Shown here: piece after piece, positions 32,715-44,999 of the stretch | Numbering within the stretch: the first letter of the stretch is position 1 | Layout of the letters: every line of letters begins with the position of its first letter | Assembly: GCA_947650365.1 (NCBI GenBank) | Contig: OX393550.1 | Coordinates: 73,010,978-73,074,977, forward strand | Reading direction: 5' to 3' | DNA length: 64,000 bases | Origin: Chamaelirium japonicum | Lineage: Eukaryota; Streptophyta; Magnoliopsida; Liliales; Melanthiaceae | Notes under the pieces: model-generated | Databases searched by the model: none | Told to the model about the DNA's origin: nothing | Seen by the model: only the letters and a program-made list of their open reading frames with translations | Position numbers and translations under genes: made by a program

Positions 32715-33151
32715 TAGGGGTGGGAATGGGTCGTGTCGGGTCGGATTTGTGTCGTGTCTAGTTTCGGGCTATGTCCAAAATCCCTATACCCGGACCCAAC
32801 CCGTTTAACTAATCGTATCTAGATCCTAAACCCGTACCTGACCCGTTTATAAACGGGTAGACCCATTTACCACACGGGTCTATTCAGTTGACCCGATCCG
32901 ACCCAATACAACTCGACCCAACTTGACCCGATAGACCCGCTGATACTATATAATACAGTATCGGATTGTGGGTAGACCCGACCCGTTGAATTTTAAACGG
33001 GTGTTACCGGGTCTACCGTATCCAAACCCTAAACCCGGACCCGACCCGTTTATTAAACGGGTCTATCATGTAGACCCATTTAAGATCCGAACCCGTTTAA
33101 CCCTGACCCTGACCCGCTAACTTCATGTTGGGTCCAAAATTGCCAGCCCTA
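32715..33151. mobile_element. hAT-like element, GGGTCGG family (copy C), perfect 8-bp target duplication
   Basis: Starts TAGGGGTGGGAATGG and ends AATTGCCAGCCCTA. Flanked by identical ggttcaat (32707-32714, 33152-33159). Opposite in orientation to 6154-6643 and 40199-40674. The interior is made of acccg/cgggt words around a short AT-rich centre (gatactatataatacag). Confidence 0.92.
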
Positions 33152-33159
33152 GGTTCAAT

Positions 33160-33583
33160 GACTTCTTTAAGCCCCAGGAGAACCGGTTCACCAAAAGAAA
33201 TCAATGATTTACTGTAGTTATTTTTTTTTTAATCAAAACAGCATGAAACTTCTTTATAGTACCCTACACATTTGGGAAAAAAAAACAGAATCTGTCATGC
33301 CAAAGCTAGCATGCCAATCGGATGTCCATATAGTAGGGGTGGGGCTAGGGCGGGTCTGACCCGAACCTAACCCACCCAACCCGAACAAAGGACAAACATG
33401 GGCAAAGCTAGTTAAAAACTTGGACGGATTTGGACAAAAAAAGATCAATTCGATTTCAGTTTGGACGGATTTGGACACAGTCTTTTCCAACCAGAGGAAT
33501 CCGAATAGACGAGTACAATGGCATACATACCTGTAGGGCTGCTGTTGTTGGTCCATCACCATAGCCATTCCAAAATGTGATGG

Positions 33584-33590
<7 letters not shown>
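33160..33590. other. Spacer with a gggtctgacccg patch, nothing bounded
   Basis: Contains tagtaggggtggggctaggg at about 33331 followed by acccgaacctaaccc words, resembling the left end of a GGGTCGG-type element, but no right end was found. Confidence 0.3.
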
Positions 33591-33623
<33 letters not shown>

Positions 33624-33817
33624 ACTTCGGCGGGTGTCCCGAAACCTTTCGGGCAATGGCCCACTTCAGGCTCGGACTAATCCCTCCGGGAGTGAAGCCC
33701 GACCCACTCGGCAATTCCCACTTCACTCCTGGGTAAATCGAGGGGAGGAAGAGTTGAACCCACAACCTCATCACCAAAGCATCAGTTGCTTTGCCAACTC
33801 TCCAATCCCCTGGTGGG
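33591..33817 (-). mobile_element. tRNA-derived SINE (copy 1), perfect 15-bp target duplication
   Basis: Flanked by identical tgtgatggaggtttt (33576-33590, 33818-33832). On the minus strand it begins cccaccaggggattggag, has an A-box-like gttggcaaagcaac and a B-box-like ggttcaactc, and ends in a poly(A) of about 32 (T-run 33591-33622). Near-identical copies lie at 39961-40170 and 53915-54129. Confidence 0.95.
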
Positions 33818-33831
33818 TGTGATGGAGGTTT

Positions 33832-33832
<1 letters not shown>

Positions 33833-33874
<42 letters not shown>
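33833..33874. repeat. (AG)n microsatellite
   Basis: About 20 AG units directly next to the target duplication of the SINE. Confidence 0.9.
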
Positions 33875-33877
<3 letters not shown>

Positions 33878-33925
33878 TGTTGGATAATTTTATTTTTTTT
33901 ATAGTTGTGGCTATGATTGTTTAAT

Positions 33926-34000
33926 GACTTCTGGTTAGGGTCCGCCAAACCCTCCTACAGACCCTCCCTTATGTAGGAGGGGTTCTCAAAAAAAAAAAAA
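33926..34000 (+). mobile_element. Very short retroposed 3' end with hairpin and poly(A)
   Basis: Flanked by similar direct repeats (gttgtggctatgattgttta at 33904 and gttgtggctattgttggtta at 34001). It has an accctcc..ggaggggt stem then ttctc and 13 A, the same layout as the LINE 3' end at 5234-5699. Confidence 0.65.
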
Positions 34001-34023
34001 GTTGTGGCTATTGTTGGTTAATA

Positions 34024-34760
34024 GAATAATTTTTTTTTTTATTTTGATATTAAAAGATCAAATATTTTTTATTTATTGTGATCAAATTCAGCTATACTGT
34101 TTTTCACTCATCTTATTACCATTTTTTTTTTTTGGTGTACATTCAACTGGTTGACAGTTAAAGTATTTTTATTCAATATTTGTCGAAAGATGACAATATT
34201 TTACTTAAAAATAAAAAAATTTTAGGAAAATTCTGTGGTACACACTTGGGTACCACACCGAAAGTCATAGGGACCATCCGATGACCCTATGGTGAAGCTC
34301 AGACATCCATCTAGGGTTCACCCCATCACTCCTAGAACAATGCTTTCATCACTACGATGCAAGAAAAATGAGATGGATGGTAGATATGGGTTTGGCTACT
34401 TGTTTCAATTCGTTATGGGAGTGAAAACCAAAATTTTATACTAAAAGTACTGTAAAACTTTATGGATGTTGTGGCCGAGGTAAACAACGATATACACAAA
34501 TATCTTGTTGTAAACTTGAAGAATAGCTAACTCGCTCTCTTAGCAAGCAACGGCATGTCACTTCAATGTCCAGACGATGCGGCGTTCGGTGTTACACATA
34601 ATCTCTATGATAAATATTGCTTTCGACGAGAAAAAGATACCACAATAGTACCAACTTCCCTCGGCTTTGATCCATGGAGGAGCCCTAGCTGACTTGCTAT
34701 CGGGGGGGGGGGTCGATGGATTTGACTCCTCGATAAAAATAAAAATAAAAAATTTGAGAA
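34024..34760. other. Spacer, nothing recognised
   Basis: AT-rich at first, then mixed. A small inverted pair (tgtggtaca..tgggtaccaca, 34230-34256) is the only structure noted. No gene. Confidence 0.3.
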
Positions 34761-34959
34761 CCCTCGAGATGAGGGGGTTTAGGCATGGACCCCAACCAGT
34801 TTATTAGAAATATAAAATAATGGAAGTTACAAACGGTCACAAAAAAAGTCTAAGATTGGTAGACATGGGGCTCACACGTCCATGACACCACTCTAAAATA
34901 GAGAGAACGTGTACAAGTTGCACCACGTCCTCGGCTGACCGTACACATCCACGAAAAAC

Positions 34960-35380
34960 TCACGAATTGTGTTCCCGCCAGATGTGCCAACAAACTGCTA
35001 AAGCAACGACGTCCCGTTCCTGTTGGCACGATCTACGGATATACCTCCACCTCCATGAAGTCCAAAGCGACATCAAGGACGGTGGTCTCCTATGAATGCC
35101 CACACACTGTGCAAAACCGCCACCAAACTTCAATAGCAAAGGGACAATGAAGAAGCAGGTGAGCAGTAGTCTCCTGCGAACCCCTGTCACAACAAGGACA
35201 GGAGGCATCCACCACACCCGGATGATGACGGCGCAACAGATTCACCCGAGTCAAAATCCGATCCTTCAACGTTATCCACATAAAGATCCTAATCTTGAGA
35301 GGGGCCTTAGCCTTCCAAAGTGAACTCGCTACCGGGCAGATTAGACCACCGCCGTTGATGAAGCGGTAAAAGGAGCGCAC
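34960..35380 (-). pseudogene. LINE zf-RVT domain
   Basis: Contains SSLWKAKAPLKIRIFMWITL, then CPCCDRGSQETTAHLLLHC, a Cys/His pattern typical of the zinc-binding region after plant LINE reverse transcriptases. A second frame (34960-35217) continues with VCWHIWREHNS, the usual end of this region. Confidence 0.85.
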
Positions 35381-35830
35381 CGAAAAGTTTCCACCCGGGT
35401 CCCACCGCTAATGAGTAGCATCCTTATCATCTGAAATTGAGAAGTGGCTAAGAATGATGTACAAATCTTCCAGCATAGGCTCCAGATGTTGCGGAACCAC
35501 CCTGCAAAGGGAGACATGCCAAGTGGTGTGGCCACCATGAACCACACATTGGGACCGAACCGTGGCAAGAGGGTTCCAAGCCATCCCAAACAACTCGTAG
35601 AACAAAGTCTTTAGCGGCAGCTCGCCCATCCAGATACCCTGCCAAAACTTGGTCTCATGTCCAGAATGAAGTACAAACGAGCATCCAAGCTGAAAAATAA
35701 AAAAAATGCGACCGATACCCTTCCAAAAGGGGGACACCAACCATGAAATGCGACCCCTCGATTGGAGGGGAGACCGACGCCTGAAGTATCGGTCGCTAAT
35801 GATCAAACTCCAACTATCGCTAAGGTCATT

Positions 35831-36798
35831 CTACAATCTCCACCACCACTTTTTTAGCATGGCCTTGTTGAACTCCGCCAAGTTGAGTACACCTAGCCCG
35901 CCTTGGTCACGAGATTTGCACAAGACCGTCCAACTAACAAGGTTGTAAGAGCCAGAGGTGTCATCTGCCCCCCGCCAAAGGAAGTCCCTTTGAATCTTCT
36001 CAATGTGGGAGATCACCCAAGTCGGCAGAAGGTAGAAAGAGAGATAGTAGCTCGGAATGGTCGTCAAAACCGAGCTGATCAGAGGGAGACGACCCCCGAG
36101 TGAGAGGAGCCTTCCCTTCCACCCTGCGAGACGTGTATCAACTTGCTCAGTGAGCTCACACCATGCCTCCTTCTTCAGTGCCCTGTCGCTTATCGGGATG
36201 CCCAAGTAACACACCGGTAGCTCATCAAATTTGTAGTCCAACAGTCTGGCAAAGAAGCGACCCTCCTGCTGTTGCCTCCCAATGAGAACAACGAGCTCTT
36301 GGAGAAATTAATCTGTAACCTTGAGACCAACTCGAAGGCATAAATAATAAATTTGAGAGCAATAACTTGAGAAGGTTCTGCCTCATAAAATATGAGAGTA
36401 TCATCTGCGAAATAAAAGTTTGAGAGCTGCCAACTGCCACGGCCAACATGTCGGATGTAGCATTTTGAGGTTGCCCGTCGAAGAATGCCATCAAAGGCAT
36501 CCATGATTAGTAGAAAGAGGAAGGGCGAAAGGGGGCACCCCTTCTTGAGACCCCTCCTCATTTTGAAAAATTGACCCGCCTCGCCATTGATGAAGCAAGC
36601 AAGGTGCGAAGAAGAGAGGCACACCTCGATCCAACCCCTCCAAACCGTAGGGAAGCCTTTGGCCTCCATGACTTCGAAGAGAAAGTCCCATCGCACACGA
36701 TCAAAGGCCTTCGCAAAGTCTAACTTGAGTATGATCCCTTGCTGTCTAGACTCGCGTAGGAGGAAAATAGCTTCTTGGGCAGAGGCTATACCCTCCAA
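35831..36798 (-). pseudogene. LINE reverse transcriptase core, one frameshift
   Basis: In 36798-36190 the catalytic motifs are present: LKLDFAKAFDRVRWDFL (first Asp), GLKKGCPLSPFLFLL, and NFYFADDTLIFYEA (FADD box). Near 36230 the frame shifts to 36241-35831, which continues with VCYLGIPISDR, GWKGRLLSLGGRLPLISSVL and IQRDFLWRG, the conserved thumb block. Confidence 0.9.
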
Positions 36799-37026
36799 GA
36801 TGTTATGAACCCCAATAAAGCCGTATGGGAGCTCCGAATAACATCGTCAAGCATCCCAGAGAGTTTGCTGGCGAGGACCTTCGCGATGATCCTGTAGGCA
36901 CAATTGGTGAGACTAATAGCCTGTAGTCAGATAGAAAAACGGTGAGTAAATCTTGGGAATTAGAGAGTTCAAAGAGAAGTTGACAGCAACTAGTCTCGAA
37001 CGACCAGCCAAAAACTCCATAGCCAG

Positions 37027-38557
37027 CTAAAGAAGTCGGCCCTGATAATAGGACAAAATCGCTGAAAGAAAGATATCGAAAACCCATCCGGTCCCGGTGC
37101 CCCATCCGCCTGTAGTGCGAAGACCGCTGTTGAGACATCTTCTGTAGAAAATCGTGACCGCTACAAAAGCCTCTAGAACATGTAGAAGCTCAAGGTGATG
37201 CCAGTCAATGCCAATGCAACCCCGACCCCCCACCGTGACGATGGACCTGAATGCCACCGAAGCCACATCGATGATTCCCGTGGTTGAAGAACACAATGTC
37301 TCGTTCAAAGACAATTGCGGTATAAAATTTCTCCTCTGTCTCGCATTCGCAATGCGATGGAAGAACTTGGTGTTGGCATATCCATCCTTAATCCACTTCT
37401 CTATAGCACATTGTTTCCACATGACTTTCTCATCAACAAGTATCTGTTGGAAGCGCTCCCTTGACTCTAAGAGGGTCTCTCGCTCAGAAGAAGTCAACAA
37501 TCGATGCTCCTGAATCATTTCCAGACTATCGATCGTAGCAAGCACTACTTGTTTCTGCTTAATGACTCTCCCAAAAGAAAGTTGGGCCCATGTAGTCAGC
37601 TTCTGCCGTAGAAACCGAAGCTTCCCTGCCAGGTTGGCATCAGCAAATCGATGATTAGGTGCTTCCATCCACCACTCTGACACCCGAGTACCCAAGTCCT
37701 CCCTCAGTAGCCACATCACTTCAAAACGAAACCGTTGCGGCACAATCGGCAGGTATGATGTGTCGAACAAAATGATTGTGTGGTCAGAGACTGCCACAGG
37801 CACAACAGATTGGGAACAATCCGGGAAGAGGAATTCCCATTCCAGAGAAATGAGAAACCGATCTAGTCTGGCCAGCGCCGGTTGCTCTCGGTGATTGGAC
37901 CAGGTAAAGCAGCGACCGGAGAGGGGTAAGTTCACTAACCCGCAAGTGCGAACAAAGCATGAAAACTCCCGAAGGTCACGAGTTCTGGTTAGATACCCTT
38001 GCCACTCCTCAAGAAAACTGGTGCAGTTGAAGTCCCCCCCAATGACCCAAGGGAGGCCATTCGGGTCACGAGCCTCGTCAAGTTCCGCCCAGGATGATGT
38101 CCGCAAGGAGAGGTCGGTTGGCCCGTAGACTGAAGTGACACTTAGTTCAAATCCGTTTTGCCCCCGAAGATGCACCGAGACAGAAAAAACACCAACCCAA
38201 GATCCAATCCTATGCCACAGAGAACCGTCCCAACATACAACTATCCCACCAGCAGTGCCATTCACATCCAGAGCAACCCAACAGTCGAGCCTCAAAAGAG
38301 TTGCACTTCGTTTCTTGGATACAAAGCACCAACAGCGGCGACGGGATCCTTGGGGAGCATGTTTGACTCGGTTGCTCACACGGCCGGAGTTGGACATGGC
38401 CCCGGCCCACAGAGCTTGGTGGAAGCAACTCACCACCATTGCCGACAGGATCCGAGTCCTCACTCATTGCTACACCGCCCCCCATCTCCACATATCCCTC
38501 ACCCTCACGAAGCTCCACCAAGAAGAGGAACCCAAGTGATCCTTCACCGTCCATCAA
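37027..38557 (-). pseudogene. LINE AP-endonuclease and linker, frameshifted near its start
   Basis: The frame 38463-37027 holds SVYGPTDL, GLPWVIGGDFNCTSFLEEW, RCFTWSNHREQPALARLDRF and VAVSDHTIILFDT, the conserved metal-binding and SDH motifs of L1 endonucleases. The upstream part with the catalytic LLVLCIQETKC lies in the other frame (38557-38210), so one frameshift near 38280 separates the QETK glutamate from the rest. Confidence 0.9.
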
Positions 38558-38565
38558 ATTGCACT

Positions 38566-39359
38566 ACGATTTTGTTCCAACCTCTTTAAGGAGGTTGGAG
38601 CATCCCGCTCTCTTTCATTGGTCCATTCCAAGAATATGTTTGCCATTTCATAGGGGTGTGCAGGATCCAAACCAAACCGACCAAACCGACCGAACCAAAC
38701 CAAACCGACCGAATTTGATCGGTTTCGACACACTCAACGGATCGGATTGGATCAGGATTTCTCAAAACCGATATGATTGGATCGGTTATCGGATTTATCA
38801 ATTAAAAACCGACCTAAACCGAACCAAACCGAACCGGACTCCGGTTTATAATTTACTAATTTAGTGGTAACTGTTGTAAACTTTTATTTAATTGTTAAAA
38901 CTGTACTTTGTAGTTTTTAATATTTAATGGATATGAATATTGTGGACATAATGGTATTGTTGTTGATAACTTGGTATTTTGGTAAGTAATGTAGTATCAT
39001 TTTATAATTTTTGAAATAATCATTTTAAAGTTGATACTACGTCCAAATTAAAAAAAAAAAAACTAGTAAGCATATGGGCCAAACCCAAACCGACCATCCA
39101 ATCCAATCCAAACCGACTTTAATTGGATTGGATTGGATTGGATTCCAGTCTCAATCGGTTTGGATCGGATTGCAAATTCTCAAAACCGACCTAGGTTGGA
39201 TCGGTTTGGGTTTTGCCTAAATAGGTCGGTTTCGAACCGATGCACACCCCTACCATTTCATACTGTTTATCAGGGTGAAATGACCAAAAGCCCTCGAGAT
39301 GGACCAATGAGAGAGAGCGGGATGCTCCAACCTCTTTAAGGAGGTTGGAACAAATTCGT
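38566..39359. mobile_element. MITE with palindromic inverted ends, split by a hAT-like element
   Basis: Left end (38566-38636) and right end (39299-39359) are inverted copies containing ccaacctctttaaggaggtt, itself almost palindromic, then gcatcccgctctctttcatt. Without the nested element at 38651-39252 it is about 190 bp. No target duplication was resolved. Confidence 0.8.
38651..39252. mobile_element. hAT-like element built from ACCAAACCGA words, perfect 8-bp target duplication
   Basis: Starts TAGGGGTGTGCAGGATCC and ends CGATGCACACCCCTA. Flanked by identical ccatttca (38643-38650, 39253-39260). Arrays of aaaccgacc and tcggtttgg lie on both sides of an AT-rich centre. A related copy in reverse orientation is at 56113-56683. 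No ORF of note. Confidence 0.93.
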
Positions 39360-39945
<586 letters not shown>

Positions 39946-39960
39946 TTGCTCCATGCTTTT

Positions 39961-40170
39961 TTTTTTTTTTTTTTTGACATCGGCGGGTGTCCCGAAACCT
40001 TTCGGGTAATGGCCCACTTCAGGCTCGGACTAATCCCTCCGGGAGTGAAGCCCGACCCACTCGGCAATTCCCACTTCACTCCTGGGTAAATCGAGGGGAG
40101 GAAGAGTTGAACCCACAACCTCATCACCAAAGCATCAGTTGCTTTGCCAACTCTCCAATCCCCTGGTGGG
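39961..40170 (-). mobile_element. tRNA-derived SINE (copy 2), perfect 15-bp target duplication
   Basis: Flanked by identical ttgctccatgctttt (39946-39960, 40171-40185). The body is nearly identical to the SINE at 33591-33817, with poly(A) tail at the low-coordinate end. Confidence 0.95.
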
Positions 40171-40198
40171 TTGCTCCATGCTTTTGGTCGGATAACTT

Positions 40199-40674
40199 TA
40201 GGGCTGGCAATTTCGGACCCCACATGGCAGACCCGACACAAAGTTAGCGGGTTTGGGTCAGGGATAAACAGGTTCGGGTTGTAAACGGGTCGACACGATA
40301 GACCCGTTTAATAAACGGGTCGGGTCCGGATTTAGGGTCGGGACACGGTAGACCCGGGAAGATCCGTTTAAAATTCATCGGGTCGGGTCGGGTCGGGTCG
40401 GGTCGGGTCGGGTCTACCCGCAATCCGATACTTTAATATATAGTGTTAGCTGGACAATTGGGTAATGTCGGGTTGAGTCTGATCGGGTCAACTTAATAAA
40501 CCCGTGTGGTAAACAGGTCTTATCGGGTCTATCCGTTTATAAACAAGTCGGGTACGAGTTTAGAATCTAGACATGATTAGTTAAATGGGTCGGGTCCGGA
40601 TCTAGGGGTTTTAGACATGACCCGAAACTAGACACGACACGAACCCGACCCGACACGACCCATTGCCACCCCTA
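40199..40674. mobile_element. hAT-like element, GGGTCGG family (copy B)
   Basis: Starts TAGGGCTGGCAATTTCGG, identical over these 18 bases to the start of the element at 6154, and ends ATTGCCACCCCTA. Flanking 8-mers gataactt and gataacta match at 7 of 8. Includes a (gggtc)n run at 40379-40411. Confidence 0.9.
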
Positions 40675-40997
40675 GATAACTACCCCCGGATTAGCTTCAG
40701 AAAGTCCAGATGAATAAGTTAAATTTTGTTAAAAAAAATTAATTGAATGAATTTTTTTTCATTACTCAATTGACTATTTTCATGAAATTATTGATGAATA
40801 GTTCACACATTACTCATTAGATCTTCCAACTTTTATGTCGCTTTGATGGAATCTTCTAGAGGTGCTAGTTTGGTGTCAAAGATGTTTGTGTATCCAAATG
40901 AAAACTTTTTTTTTTTTTTTATAGTCAAGTTACAATCTACAGGTACAACTGCATAGGTATCAACCCCCCGGTCAAGATTCGAAACATACGATTGCAA
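40675..40997. other. Spacer with possible retroelement tail
   Basis: No gene. A T-run at 40908-40920 followed by a gattcgaaac B-box-like word at about 40977 hints at another truncated minus-strand SINE. Confidence 0.3.
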
Positions 40998-41119
40998 TTT
41001 TTTTTTTTGGGCCTATGTGGCTACGCCTGCTCAACGACGGCATTCGTGGCCTGCGAGATTCGAACTAAGGACCTGCGCGCAAATGGTGAACTGTAACACC
41101 AACTATGCTAACGGTTGGG
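40998..41119 (-). mobile_element. tRNA-derived SINE of a second family
   Basis: Minus strand: begins cccaaccgttagcatagttg (A-box-like), has gttcgaatctc (B-box-like) about 35 bp further on, and ends in poly(A) (T-run 40998-41008). Its sequence is unrelated to the three-copy SINE. No target duplication seen. Confidence 0.6.
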
Positions 41120-41164
41120 TACAAATGAACCATAATTGGCTGACATAAGTGGCAATGTGGTATA

Positions 41165-43297
41165 TAGGGGTGGCAATGGAGTCTAAGAACCCAACCCGAA
41201 CATGGGCCGAAACTTTGGGTATGGTTATAAACTATTGTACCCAAATTATATTTGGGTTGGACATGGGTATAAAAATTGTACCAGATCGATTCCGGGTATG
41301 GGTATTGGTAACTTAATGTCCATGCCCGAAATTCAAAACCTGTCCGTCCATAAAAAAGTTCACACATTTTTTTTTTTGGGTACATTGGATGGGTCATAAC
41401 TATATGACCAAGATATCTTTAGATACAAGGGCTTGTAGCCCAGGTGGAAAGTTTTGCTCCCAGTATCCACCAACTCCAGAACGTCGGGCATGTTGAGCGA
41501 ACCAATGAGAAGCCGAATTGGCTGCCCTAGGAACCCACTGTATGACTATATCCTCAAGCCGTCGCCTAGTCTACATACACGACCATAGCACATCCCGCTG
41601 CTCCTCTGATCGAGCCACCCCCAACACGAGCACATCCCGAGCGAGATTGGCATCTGCCATAACAACCACCTTTCCACATTCTCGGTGGTGGAGCTCCTCC
41701 AAGGCGCACTTAATTGCCCATAACTCTGCTAGAAGTGGGGAAGAAACCTGGATAACGAATGAATCTGCCGCTAGCAACGAGCCCTTTGGGCAAGTAAGGA
41801 CCCACGCTCCACTGGCCACCTCCCCCTCCACTCGGAACGCCCCATCTGTCCATACTAGAAATTATGCTCGAGGCCTCACCACCCTATGACCCCGCAACTC
41901 CACCTGAGCCCGAACACAGCACTGTAACTCCTCAAGTCCCGATCGGACCGCAGCCTCCACCCGACGAACGGGTGTGTGGAACAGTGTATCGCAACGAAGT
42001 TTCCACAGGATCCACAAGCACATTGCCAAGATCTCACCGGGTAGTAGAGTCCCCTGACCCAAATAGGCCTTCGAGACAACGAGAATGTGTTCCCAATTTT
42101 TAAAATCCACTCCTGTCACCTGGCCCACCCGGACCCAGAAATCCTGAGCAACAGAACAATCCTGAGCAACAGAAAAATCCTTCGGCTCTTGGCATCTTGG
42201 ACACACTACAAACCCCCGCCGCAACCTCCTCCGTAGAAGAGAGACCATGGGAAGGGCCCCATGCCATAACTTCCACAAAAACACCTTAACACGGGGTGGG
42301 ATTCGCAAATGTCAAACATGAGCACCCTCCCAATCTGGTTGGTGCGCAGAAGAGGGTAATTGCTCATCAAGAAGAGTACATATGAGGGCTTTATGCTTCG
42401 GTCGAAATCGATCTTGTATCAGATGCGCCTCTTTACCCAATCGAACTAAACCCTGAAGCCAAGTAGAGGCCTTCCACATATCACAAGACCTCCAACTGCT
42501 CAATGAAATCTGGTATTTCTCCCTCATCCAAACTGCACCCCATTGAGCTAAAGTAAGCATAGAGATAAGAGAAGCCACCCCTAATTGAGCCTGTCTATTC
42601 CAAAAGCCCTGGATGTGTAACCCCCCTTGGGTTCTTTCCCTCGTAATCAACTCCCAATACAGCAGGTGAAGATGCCTCCGACCATCCGAGTGTCCCCACA
42701 GAAAGTTTCGACAAACCCGGTCCATTTGGAGCAATAAATCACGGGAGAGACCCCCAGCCACCATGAAATGTGTCAGAATAGACGAAAGAACCGATTGAAT
42801 CAGAATAAGCCGACCGGCCTGCGACAACAAATTGGCCTTCCACCCCGAGAGTCTTGCCTGTAAATTGCTCAAGACGAACTGAAAGTTGGCTGCCTAAACT
42901 CAAACCCCTTGAAGAGAAACACCTAGATGTTTCCATGGCCCCACACCAACCATCATCTACAAGGATCTAGCAATATGCTCTTGGACCCTCGTAGGAACAC
43001 TCCCAAAAAATTTCATGCTCGACTTGTGGATATTAATCCACAAGCCAGTACTCCTCCCCATCCTCCCAAACACATTAATTCAAAAAGTTCACACATAAAT
43101 TCAAGTCTTACGAACAAATTTAGAAAACATGTATTGTGAAAAAATTCAGGTTCATACCTGAAATTCAAAACCCGAATGGGTAAAGATTGGGTATGGGTCA
43201 ATGGGTATGAGTCCGGTATGGACACTCACATGCCCGAATGGGTATGGATATGGGTCAGGGTAAGATTCGACCCGAACCCGGCTCATTGGCACCCATA
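41165..43297. mobile_element. hAT-like element built from CCCGAA/GGGTAT words, interrupted by a LINE
   Basis: Starts TAGGGGTGGCAATGG and ends CATTGGCACCCATA. The outer parts (41165-41350 and 43100-43297) repeat gggtatggg and caacccgaac words. The centre is occupied by the LINE at 41368-43081; without it the element would be about 400 bp. No 8-bp target duplication is recognisable, suggesting greater age. Confidence 0.75.
41368..43081 (-). mobile_element. 5'-truncated L1-type LINE with RNase H (copy 3), 15-bp target duplication
   Basis: Flanked by identical aaaaagttcacacat (41353-41367, 43082-43096). The T-run at 41368-41377 is its tail. Minus-strand order: reverse transcriptase thumb (42872-42312; GWKANLLSQAGRLILIQSVL, CRNFLWGHS), zf-RVT (42308-41862; MRIPPRVKVFLWKLWHGALP), RNase H (41860-41460; GAWVLTCPKG, AELWAIKCALEELH, VVMADANLA). 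The tRNA-like CVCPRC pattern is partly changed, and frameshifts separate the domains. Confidence 0.93.
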
Positions 43298-44999
43298 GGC
43301 GCAAATAGTTATCTAGTATTTGATTGCACAAAATGGGCTTGCGAAAGTCGATAGCTAGAGAAGAATCAAACAAAGCATTTTGTGCATAAGGGAACTAGAG
43401 GAAGAGGCGATCCTCCGAATCCTAGATGCATTGGTGAACCAAATCAAGGGGTCCCGGTCATTGCCAGGGGGAGCGCTTAGAGGGATTTGAGAGATCCTCC
43501 TAGAAGTCACTTTAGTGTTCGTTCTTTTAGCAAGTAAATTAGGTTGGACATTGATTTACTCAGAAAATTTCACTTTGTGCTATTTTTTTTCCAATATATT
43601 GAGTAAATAGATTTTCATGAATTTTTTTTCCTAGTTTAGTAGCACATTAAAGCCCCACCAAAATTGGTCGGACATTATTTGCCCAATTCAGGTACGCCAT
43701 TATTGGCTCATCACAAAAAATTTAGATGGATTTATTCAAAAGAAAATAACACGGGACCCTTAATTTTCTGAGACATCATTATCCTTATCCATGAATGTCT
43801 CAAGCAAATGAAATTCCCATCCCATTTATATCTCGCCAAAAGAAAAGGCCCTAAGATCGAAGAAATTAGCGAGTAACCATTGCTTAGTTGAGTCATTGAT
43901 AGGATGTGAGACTAACTTAATATCCCCATTAGCCACATTGACAACCGATTCTAGCGTACTATCCCCCGCTTGATTCTTGGCATAGAACACCAAGAAGAAA
44001 AAAAACCCTAGCAGATCTTGCAACCCATGTCCTCCTTTTTTCGGTTTCTGGATCATCGGGTTGTAAAATTCAAAGGCCCCAACATACTATTCATAAAGGC
44101 CATCAACAACATCCCCATTCACTTCATCTTCTCTAGTATTTTTGTTTGCTTTTTCCCAAAGGTATGCAATAAGTAATAATAGATGAAATACTAAATTATT
44201 TTATGTTATATAATGTTAATTAATAAGGTTAGGTGGGATATGGTCAGGGTTAACCCACCTAGGGTTAGGGTTGGGATGATTGCCCCATTTAGGGGTTATT
44301 TGGTTGTGGTCCCTGGCCAAAAGTATGGATTGTGTAAAGGACAAGAAATATGTATGTTGTACAGTCCCTGACTTAAAGTAGCAAACACGTGGGATCCTTT
44401 GACCAGTTATCCATTATATTTCGTCCCATTAGGTGTGGTCCCCTACAACATGTGATATTAATATAAATATTAATGACAAAAGCACCCATAAATCGTATAT
44501 ATCGAAGACAGCTCATAGAAAATAACAAAATTCTATTACGATTTGAAAGCGATATATTATACATGCACATGTCCTTTTTTTAGAGATCATTTGGCATATT
44601 TATTCACTCCCAATAGGTAGATACCACTTGCTGAGATATCCGAGCCACTCCAATTTATTTTTCAAAGCTGATATGGCGCTGTGAGCTCCTAACCTTTGTA
44701 GGTAGTTGGGATGGATTTGGGGGTTCTTAATGAGTGATTCACATCTGCTTTTTTACTAGTTTATCCTTATTTATTTACATATCAGTCCCTAGTAGATTGT
44801 TTGTGTCTCTTTTTTTTTGTATCATTTTGCCCTCCCTATTGGGAGATTGTTGGAGACCATCCATCCCCCTACCCTCTCCCATCATATTAGATCGCATTTG
44901 GATCTCTCAGACTTCAAATAGGTTTGGAGATACTATAATACCCTTATACGAAAATTATTTCTCTCTCTCCCAATGATTATATTTTATATGTGTGTGTAT
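43298..44999. other. Spacer, nothing recognised
   Basis: About 1.7 kb of increasingly AT-rich sequence. The minus-strand ORF at 43826-44056 (76 residues) has no recognisable family. A short direct repeat of agggttagggtt at 44253-44270 is present. No element boundaries. Confidence 0.3.

Larger units (their letters stand above)
34761..38565 (-). mobile_element. Nearly complete pol region of an L1-type LINE without RNase H (copy 2)
   Basis: Minus-strand order: AP-endonuclease (38.4-37.7 kb), linker (37.7-37.1), reverse transcriptase (37.1-35.9), thumb, and zf-RVT region (35.4-35.0). The 3' end carries ggggtccatg and a ctcgagggttct stem as in the fragment at 5234-5699, with almost no poly(A) left. 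No RNase H follows the zf-RVT region, unlike the other three L1 copies. ORF1 is missing. Several frameshifts make it inactive. Confidence 0.9.

Noticed and set aside
33254..33664. ORFs with long Lys or Phe runs around the SINE tails
   Set aside because: They are translations of poly(A)/poly(T) tails and the SINE body.
43826..44056. 76-codon minus-strand ORF as a gene
   Set aside because: No homologous motif, no supporting splice sites, and AT-rich surroundings.
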